A DNA stretch of 53,954 nt, taken from the NCBI GenBank assembly GCA_945898055.1, contig CAMDGV010000029.1:1-53954 (forward strand), in the 5' to 3' direction. Below are positions 45,119 to 50,600 of the stretch, one piece after another (positions within the stretch are counted from its first letter, which is position 1; each line of letters opens with the position of its first letter). The translations under genes were made by a program, and so were the position numbers. A model generated the notes under the pieces. That model was not told the origin of the DNA and ran no database searches. It saw only the letters and a program-made list of their open reading frames with translations. Source of the stretch: Akkermansia muciniphila (GTDB taxonomy: Bacteria; Verrucomicrobiota; Verrucomicrobiia; Limisphaerales; UBA9464).

Positions 45119-45169
45119 TGTACAACGACAATTATTCTTCCCCCTGGGAAGAATAATCGTCGTTGTACA
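45119..45169. repeat. Near-perfect 24-bp inverted repeat (hairpin)
   Basis: The left arm TGTACAACGACAATTATTCT plus TCCC (45119-45142) pairs with the right arm 45146-45169, with one mismatch and a three-base loop CCT. The half motif TTGTAC also occurs just upstream at 45105-45110. It has no T-tract and lies over 300 bp from the hsdM stop, so it is not a standard terminator. Possibly a mobile palindromic repeat or a protein-binding site. Confidence 0.85.
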
Positions 45170-45484
45170 GACGCTGGTTCGCGCTGGTTCGATAAGCCCG
45201 TTCAACCCTCTCTGCTGCGACTTCTGAGTCGCGTTTCAGCACCAGCAGAACTGTCCGAGATGCTGGTCAAATGCAACGGCTGTCCGGCTTCAAGTGGGCT
45301 TTAGGCTGGTCGCATCCAGTGGTCGAATCTGCTCTCGCGGTTAAGCCCTAGGAGTTTTCATCCAAAGGGCCTGCAACTGGGACTGACTCACCGTTGGGCG
45401 CACCTCAGCTCCACTCAAAACTTTGGGCTTATCGGGTCTGTCCCCATTTTCTCTTCCGCATTCTTTCCCCCACCGATCCCTTTT

Positions 45485-47125
45485 CTATTCTTTCGGCGAA
45501 GGAGAATCGGGCGAGGGCAGCTCGGGCAAACCCAGCTCTTTCAAAAACGCGTTGTGCTTGCTCGTCGCCGTCTGGATCGCCCGCTCCATTTTCACCAATG
45601 CACCGTGCGTGGCCGCGAGGTCGATTTCCGCCTCTCCCACCGCGGTGCTGATGTAGCGGGAGATGTTCAGGTTGAACTCGTTTTTCTCGATCTCCGCCAT
45701 CTCCACGCGGCGGGAGTAGCGGGACTCTTCCTTTCGGAACTGGTAGGTGTCGATAGTTTTTGAAATGTTTTCGGGCGAGAGTTGGTTCTGGCGCTTGCCC
45801 TTCACGAAGTGCTCGGCGGCGTTGATGAAGAGCACGTCGTCGGGCTTCTTGCACTTCTTGAGCACGAGGATGCAGACGGGGATGCCGGTGGAGTAGAAGA
45901 GGTTCGCGGGCAGGCCGATCACGGTGTCGATGTGGCCGTCCTTGAGCAGTTTGGTTCGGATGCGTTCCTCCGCTCCACCTCGGAAGAGGACTCCGTGCGG
46001 CAGGATGATGGCCATCACGCCTTCAGGTTTCAAATAGTGGAAGCCGTGGAGCAGGAAGGCGAAGTCGGCGGCGGACTTGGGGGCGAGGCCGTGGCTCTTG
46101 AAACGCACATCTTCGCCCATCGCGTCAGTGGGTTCCCAACGAAGGCTGAAGGGAGGATTGGCGGCGATGGCGTCGAAGCTCGGCTTCTTGGCCGGGTTTT
46201 GCTCCCGCATCATGTCCCATTCGTTGAGCAGGGTGTCGCCGTGAAAGATTTCGAACTCCGAGTCCTTCACCCCGTGCAGCAGCATGTTCATGCGGGCGAG
46301 GTTGTAGGTGGTGATATTCTTCTCCTGGCCGAAGATCTTGCCGATGGTGCCGCCCGCCTTGTTCACCTTCTTGCGCACGCTGAGGATCAGCGAGCCGGAG
46401 CCACAGGTCATGTCCATCACGCTCTCCAGCCGCATTTTCGTGCCAGTCTTCGGTTCCTGGCTGTCCAGCGTGACGATGGCGGAGAGGATGTCGGACATCG
46501 GCTGCGGGGTGTAGAACTCGCCCGCCTTCTTGCCGGACCCGGCGGCAAACTGGCCAATCAGGTATTCATAGGCATCGCCCAGCGCGTCAATGTCTGTCGA
46601 GAAACCTGCCAATCCTTCGGCGATTTTCTGGATGACCCGGCAAAGCATGAGGTTCCGGTCCTCATACTTTTTCCCCAGCTTGGGAGAGCTAAGGTCGATC
46701 TCGGAGAACAGGCCCTGGAAGGTGCTCTCGAAGGATTCCGTCTCGATGTATTTGAAGCCCGCTTGCAGCGTGTTCAGCAGCTCCGCATTCTGGGTGCGGG
46801 CGAGGTTGGCGATGCTGTTCCAGAGGTGGGCGGGCTGAATGACGTAATGCACCTTGCGCCGCATCTGTTTCTCGAACTCCGGGATATCGTCCACGTTGTT
46901 CGCATACCAGAGCGCCAGCGGCACCTTGCGGGCGTCGCCTTCGACATCTGGGTAATCCCGTCCCAGTTCCTTCCTCGCCGCCGTCTCGTAGTTGTCCGAG
47001 AGATAGCGCAGGAAGAGGAAGGAGAGCATGTAGTCGCGGAAATCGTCCGCATCCATGGCCCCGCGCAGTTGGTCGGCGATGCTCCAGAGGGTGGAGCCCA
47101 GTTGTTTTTGGTTGGTGTCGGTCAT
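45485..47125 (-). CDS. hsdM: Type I restriction-modification N6-adenine methyltransferase subunit
   Basis: 546 aa. The N-terminal HsdM helical domain (MTDTNQKQLGSTLWSIADQL) is followed by the methyltransferase domain. Motif I is DMTCGSGSLILSVRKKV (AdoMet binding) and motif IV is AANPPFSLRW (catalytic NPPF). GEFYTPQPMSDILSAIVTLD is the usual HsdM lead-in, and GVLFRGGAEERIRTKLLKDG lies after the catalytic site. It works with HsdS to methylate adenine in the recognition site and with HsdR to cut unmodified DNA. It is the last gene of the cluster on this strand, whereas hsdM usually comes first. Its first 40-54 codons recur at 48257 and 49410. hsdR is not in the window. Confidence 0.95.
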   Translation of the reverse strand: MTDTNQKQLGSTLWSIADQLRGAMDADDFRDYMLSFLFLRYLSDNYETAARKELGRDYPDVEGDARKVPLALWYANNVDDIPEFEKQMRRKVHYVIQPAHLWNSIANLARTQNAELLNTLQAGFKYIETESFESTFQGLFSEIDLSSPKLGKKYEDRNLMLCRVIQKIAEGLAGFSTDIDALGDAYEYLIGQFAAGSGKKAGEFYTPQPMSDILSAIVTLDSQEPKTGTKMRLESVMDMTCGSGSLILSVRKKVNKAGGTIGKIFGQEKNITTYNLARMNMLLHGVKDSEFEIFHGDTLLNEWDMMREQNPAKKPSFDAIAANPPFSLRWEPTDAMGEDVRFKSHGLAPKSAADFAFLLHGFHYLKPEGVMAIILPHGVLFRGGAEERIRTKLLKDGHIDTVIGLPANLFYSTGIPVCILVLKKCKKPDDVLFINAAEHFVKGKRQNQLSPENISKTIDTYQFRKEESRYSRRVEMAEIEKNEFNLNISRYISTAVGEAEIDLAATHGALVKMERAIQTATSKHNAFLKELGLPELPSPDSPSPKE

Positions 47126-47162
47126 TTGGTGGGCTGGCTTAAGTTAAATTGGCTGCAAATGG

Positions 47163-47187
47163 AACTACCGAGGATTCCTCGGTAGTT
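47163..47187. repeat. Perfect palindrome between dinD and hsdM
   Basis: AACTACCGAGGA / TCCTCGGTAGTT around a single central base, in the 96-bp gap before hsdM. The inner 19 bp, TACCGAGGATTCCTCGGTA, also occur inside rhuM (49055-49073). It could form a hairpin in the transcript or be an operator. Confidence 0.85.
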
Positions 47188-47221
47188 GGTAATGAAGCCG
47201 CAGAATTGTTGGTCCTTGAGG

Positions 47222-48088
47222 TCATTCCTCGGGTGGTGATTTCGGCAAACGTCCGGCCTGTTTCTCCAGCTTCTTTTCGTCGGATTTGACGCGGCGCTCC
47301 AGTTTCTTGAGGTCTTCCTCGGGTGGCAGGGCTTCCGGTTTGATGCCTCGCTGACCGAGCATCTGGCGCACGCTGGTGTTGTTCTGCACGTGCTCCTTCG
47401 TGATGGCGGGTTCGCCTCGAAGATCGGCCTGCTGCACGTTGTGGTTGGTCATCTCCGTCGCCAGATTCTTGGCGGCAATCGTCAGCGTCGGCAAAAAGTC
47501 GGCCAGCGGTCGGGACTGGGTGATGCCGAACTTGTCTTTCATCGCCTGCGTGGCGTAACCGCCGAAGAGGGCAGCATCGCCTTTGGAACGGATGCGGCCG
47601 AAGCCCGCATCATCCACGCCGCGCTCGAAGATGTTGTCGGAAAGCGCCTTCTCGGAAGCTCGCAGCTTTTCGCGGGCTTCCAGCCGATGCAGCAAGCTCA
47701 AGCGTTTTTCGATCAGCTCCAGCTTGCGGGTCTGGACAGCGAAGTAGCTCTGGGCAAAGGCAATCGGCTCTTTGCGCGGGTCGCCGTTTTGGGCGATCAG
47801 GTAGCACGCATACCGGGTGAGCATGAAATCCTCGATTTCGCGCTGCCCTCCCTTCCCGAGGGCGATCATTTTCGTGACGCCACGAAAATGATGCCCGATT
47901 TCGTAACCCGTTGTCTTGCAGGACTCGATGGCGCGCTGGATGGCGGCGAGGAAGTTCTCCCAACGGGCGTAGCCGAGCGGTTCCTGCAAATCCCGGGCGA
48001 ACCAGAACTCCACCTCGGTCGCCTCGGGGTGAGTTTGGGCCAGCAAGTCGAACTGGCTTTGCATCTGCAGAATGAGTTCCCTGTTCAT
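47222..48088 (-). CDS. dinD: DNA damage-inducible protein D
   Basis: 288 aa from the ATG at 48088, four bases after the stop of the hsdM'' fragment; the longer frame to 48184 is an artefact over that fragment. Matches the DinD family: EVEFWFARDLQEPLGYARWE (BRO-N-like start), AIESCKTTGYEIGHHFRGVT, REIEDFMLTRYACYLIAQNG, DPRKEPIAFAQSYFAVQTRK, FGGYATQAMKDKFGI and TKEHVQNNTSVRQMLGQRGI. E. coli DinD inhibits RecA; relatives are frequent accessory genes inside type I restriction operons. Charged C-terminal tail (KKLERRVKSDEKKLEKQAG). It has its own internal hairpin at 47865-47892. Confidence 0.9.
   Translation of the reverse strand: MNRELILQMQSQFDLLAQTHPEATEVEFWFARDLQEPLGYARWENFLAAIQRAIESCKTTGYEIGHHFRGVTKMIALGKGGQREIEDFMLTRYACYLIAQNGDPRKEPIAFAQSYFAVQTRKLELIEKRLSLLHRLEAREKLRASEKALSDNIFERGVDDAGFGRIRSKGDAALFGGYATQAMKDKFGITQSRPLADFLPTLTIAAKNLATEMTNHNVQQADLRGEPAITKEHVQNNTSVRQMLGQRGIKPEALPPEEDLKKLERRVKSDEKKLEKQAGRLPKSPPEE
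47865..47892. repeat. Perfect 12-bp inverted repeat inside dinD
   Basis: ATCATTTTCGTG (47865-47876) and CACGAAAATGAT (47881-47892) with a four-base loop. It is within codons for HHFRGVTKMI. Such a perfect arm length inside a conserved coding stretch is unusual. Confidence 0.85.
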
Positions 48089-48092
48089 GGTT

Positions 48093-48257
48093 TCATGGGG
48101 TGGTATTTTCTGCCGTCTCGTAGTTGTCCGAGAGGTAGCGGAGGAAGAGGAAGGACAGCATGTAGTCGCGGAAATCGTCCGCATCCATCGCCCCGCGGAG
48201 TTTGTCCGCGATGCTCCAGAGGGTGTTGCCCAGTTGCTTTTGGTTGGTCTCGGTCAT
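48093..48257 (-). pseudogene. hsdM'' : in-frame 5' fragment of hsdM, 54 codons
   Basis: Reads MTETNQKQLGNTLWSIADKL, then RGAMDADDFRDYMLSFLFLR and YLSDNYETAENTTP, and stops. The first 49 residues are nearly those of full HsdM at 47125; DNA similarity runs from the ATG to about 48112 and then ends abruptly. The ATG overlaps the rhuM stop (ATGA), and its stop is four bases before the dinD ATG. The frame is intact, so it may be translated and couple rhuM to dinD. It is a remnant of an earlier hsdM start or a duplicated leader, not a functional methyltransferase. Confidence 0.9.
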
Positions 48258-49255
48258 TTCGTCGGGCGTCTCTTGAGTTTGGTTTCCAGGGCTTTGAGGT
48301 CGGCCTCGTCCTGCTGATCGGCTTGAGAGGCTTCCTGCTTCTTGCGGTCCTGATCGAATTTGAGGTAAAGCTCGCCCGTGCGCGCTTCCATCTGCTCATG
48401 ACTGATGGAGCCTGCGTGCGTGAGTAGCAGGAAGCCGTTGGAGGTGATGATTTGATCCACGTTCTGCTTCCAGAAGACCATTCGCGTCTCCTGCTTGCTC
48501 TTGGCTCGCAGTTCGGCGGTTTCCAAGAAGATGACGACGAGGCGGTTCAGGGTGTCGATCTCGTCCTCGGTCAGGTAGTTCTTCGCCACGATGATGTCCG
48601 CCTTGCGCACCTTATTGCCCTTCCAGGCGAGCAGGCCGAAATGCGGATCGGCAGGATTGGCGAGGGCGGAGATGAGTTCGGCAGCCGTTTTCTGCGTCAC
48701 GGCGAAAATGAGCTGGTTCTGCACCGTGGCGAAGAAAACCTGCGTGGCCTTGTCCGTCTTGTCGTAGTCACTGCTCAGGGCAAAAAGGTCGCGCACTTTC
48801 TGGTAAAAGCGCTTCTCGGAGGCCCTGATGTCCCGGATGCGCTCCAGCATCTCGTCGAAGTAATCCGGGCGGCCATCCGGGTTCTTGAGCCTCTCATCGT
48901 CCATCACGAAGCCCTTGAGCAGGTATTCCTTCAGGATGGTGGAGGCCCAGCGGCGGAACTGCACCCCACGCGGCGAGCGCACTCGGTAGCCCACGGCCAG
49001 GATGGCGTCCAGGTTGTAGAGCTTGGTCAGGTAATTTTTGCCGTCGGCGGCAGTTACCGAGGATTCCTCGGTAACTGACTTCTCCTCCAGTTCCCCGTCC
49101 GCAAAGAGGTTCTTGAGGTGCAGCCCCACGTTGTCGGTGCTCACGTCAAAGAGCTGGGCCATCTCCCGCTGGGACAGCCAGACGGTTTCGTCTTTCGCCC
49201 GGAGCTTGATTTGGCTCCTGCCGTCTTCGGTGGTGTAGAGGATCAGGTCGCTCAT
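48254..49255 (-). CDS. rhuM: RhuM family virulence-associated protein
   Basis: 333 aa from the ATG at 49255 (MSDLILYTTEDGRSQIKLRA); the longer frame to 49450 is an artefact over the hsdM' fragment. Matches the RhuM family: ETVWLSQREMAQLFDVSTDN, GKNYLTKLYNLDAILAVGYR, VRSPRGVQFRRWASTILKEY and LLKGFVMDDERLKNPDGRPD. The central part has SSDYDKTDKATQVFFATVQN. Named after a Salmonella pathogenicity-island gene; the molecular role is unknown, but members are common inside type I restriction operons. Its stop overlaps the hsdM'' start (ATGA). The palindrome at 49051-49077 falls in its EKSVTEESSVTAADGKN segment. Confidence 0.92.
   Translation of the reverse strand: MSDLILYTTEDGRSQIKLRAKDETVWLSQREMAQLFDVSTDNVGLHLKNLFADGELEEKSVTEESSVTAADGKNYLTKLYNLDAILAVGYRVRSPRGVQFRRWASTILKEYLLKGFVMDDERLKNPDGRPDYFDEMLERIRDIRASEKRFYQKVRDLFALSSDYDKTDKATQVFFATVQNQLIFAVTQKTAAELISALANPADPHFGLLAWKGNKVRKADIIVAKNYLTEDEIDTLNRLVVIFLETAELRAKSKQETRMVFWKQNVDQIITSNGFLLLTHAGSISHEQMEARTGELYLKFDQDRKKQEASQADQQDEADLKALETKLKRRPTK
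49051..49077. repeat. Perfect palindrome inside rhuM
   Basis: CAGTTACCGAGGA / TCCTCGGTAACTG around one central base. It shares the 19-bp core TACCGAGGATTCCTCGGTA with the intergenic palindrome at 47163-47187. It codes for part of SVTEESSVT, a stretch that looks like an insertion in a variable loop of RhuM. Confidence 0.85.
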
Positions 49256-49287
49256 GCGGTCTGGTCGGTTAGTGGAAGAATGGAGAG

Positions 49288-49410
49288 CTAACGCAGGAAG
49301 AGACAGGACAGCATGTAGTCGCGGAAGTCGTCCGCATCCATGGCCCCGCGCAGTTGGTCGGCGATGCTCCAGAGGGTGTTGCCCAGTTGTTTTTGGTTGG
49401 TGTCGGTCAT
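49288..49410 (-). pseudogene. hsdM' : in-frame 5' fragment of hsdM, 40 codons
   Basis: Reads MTDTNQKQLGNTLWSIADQL then RGAMDADDFRDYMLSCLFLR and a TAG. Across 120 nt it differs from the start of full hsdM at about seven positions by my count. Its ATG overlaps the stop of the AlbA_2 gene (ATGA), and rhuM starts 32 bp after its stop. This is probably the start of the hsdM gene that originally followed the AlbA_2 gene. Confidence 0.9.
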
Positions 49411-50600
49411 GCCGTTGGGGCGGTTGTGGAGGCATTGGCAGCAAAGCCAATTGTTGCTACTACCTCTTCGCTTTCTTTGTCGTTCACCCAAGAAATCGAA
49501 TGCCAAGCTTTTAGCGCCCGAACAATGCCGCTTCCAATACCCCTGAAATTGAGAAGGTCGGGAGCAAACGATGCCAATAGAACATTGCGGCTGCGCCGGA
49601 CTCCTTTACGAATTTGATCAACCGTCAGGCTATTGGGCAGTTTTCCCGGACTTCGGATTTCGATCCGATCATCAAAAATGAACAGCTTGATGGAGTCCTT
49701 GATGAAATAGTCCCGGTGAATCAGCGCATTCACAAGAAGCTCTTCAAAAACGGTTTCAGGTATCTCGGGATTGCCGTTCTGGTTGAACGATCCCTCACCT
49801 TGGATACGGGCATTCCATCGTTTCAGGAAACCCATCCCTTCATCATATTGTTCGGAGAGTGTTCCCTCGATTCTTCGCTGATCGTGCCATTCGGATGAGG
49901 CCCGCTCGGTGCCTTTGAACCAAACGGCGTCGATCTTCATTTCAGGAAGCAGGACAGGCAAACGCCTGTCCTCTCCAAACAGAAGCAAGCCCGCAACCGT
50001 CACTCGACCCGAATCCACCAGTTCCAGGTTTTCAAGAGTTCTTTGGTAGGCTTCACCCTCCTCCCTTCGGCTGGGCGGCGTTTCGGAATACTTCGTCTCG
50101 TAGAAGCGCTCGAAACGCTCGTGGTCGAAGTCCTCCAGTTTTGAGGCTGCCACCACCTGGCTTTCTGCATAGAGCTTCTCCCCAGATTGGAAAAGGCGAG
50201 CCAGCTCTTCTGGGCTTTGAATCGGGTACTTGTCTGGACCATTCTTCACGTAGTAGATGCCCTTGCTGTCGCAGTAGGGCTTTGATGGTCCGTCAGCGAC
50301 TTCAATCACCACCACAATACCGTCAGTGGTGGGAATCGACTTTGAGAGTATCGAGAACGGCGGCTTGACCCGCTGCCATGCAATCTTCGCCATCTCCTCT
50401 CCGACTTTCTCGGCCTCGGCACCACTGAGACCTTTAATGGTGCCATCTTTCTCAACGCCAACGAAAATCCGACCACCTCCGCTATTCGCGAAAGCAACGA
50501 TCTCACGCGCCATCTTCTCATCTACCGACGGCTCGCGCTTGAACTGCCGCGTGCTGTCTTCTCCCAGGAGTATCTGGTTTCTCAGTTCGAACTCTTCCAT
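49407..50600 (-). CDS. AlbA_2 (Schlafen-type) domain ATP-binding protein
   Basis: 397 aa. An AlbA_2 / Schlafen AlbA-like DNA-binding domain lies at about 8-125: STRQFKREPSVDEKMAREIV and AFANSGGGRIFVGVEKDGTI, the usual 'E.K......I...IVAFAN..GG.I..GV' signature. A middle linker follows. The C-terminal HATPase_c_4-type region, PETVFEELLVNALIHRDYFI and KLFIFDDRIEIRSPGKLPNS, has the Asn and 'R..IRSPG' motifs of the family. Proteins of this type are annotated as putative transcriptional regulators or ATP-dependent helicase-like factors and often sit in defence islands. The start overlaps the TrlF-like gene by 19 bp and the stop overlaps hsdM' by four, so expression is probably coupled. Confidence 0.87.
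   Translation of the reverse strand: MEEFELRNQILLGEDSTRQFKREPSVDEKMAREIVAFANSGGGRIFVGVEKDGTIKGLSGAEAEKVGEEMAKIAWQRVKPPFSILSKSIPTTDGIVVVIEVADGPSKPYCDSKGIYYVKNGPDKYPIQSPEELARLFQSGEKLYAESQVVAASKLEDFDHERFERFYETKYSETPPSRREEGEAYQRTLENLELVDSGRVTVAGLLLFGEDRRLPVLLPEMKIDAVWFKGTERASSEWHDQRRIEGTLSEQYDEGMGFLKRWNARIQGEGSFNQNGNPEIPETVFEELLVNALIHRDYFIKDSIKLFIFDDRIEIRSPGKLPNSLTVDQIRKGVRRSRNVLLASFAPDLLNFRGIGSGIVRALKAWHSISWVNDKESEEVVATIGFAANASTTAPTA

Larger units (their letters stand above)
44605..45484. other. Long non-coding region before the restriction island
   Basis: 880 bp with no supported gene. It holds a 16-bp tandem repeat (44668-44699) and a long hairpin (45119-45169), both listed separately. A minus-strand frame at 44774-44995 (proline/serine/lysine-rich) has a composition more like an extragenic repeat than a protein. 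The region marks the left border of the type I cluster. Confidence 0.5.

Noticed and set aside
45086-45300. GGTTCG-like strings near the hairpin taken as a tRNA
   Set aside because: No cloverleaf with acceptor and anticodon stems could be drawn.
45782-47185. 467-codon plus-strand open frame opposite hsdM
   Set aside because: It is the antisense shadow of a well-supported methyltransferase gene with catalytic motifs; its composition (His/Val/Glu-rich) is that of a reversed GC-rich frame.
47390-48427. 345-codon plus-strand open frame opposite dinD and the hsdM fragment
   Set aside because: Antisense shadow; no domain is recognisable, while the minus strand matches DinD throughout.
48093-49410. 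Reading the two hsdM 5' fragments as toxin or leader genes of a separate family
   Set aside because: Their sequence is that of the HsdM N-terminus; any present role as leader is secondary and is given only as a hypothesis.
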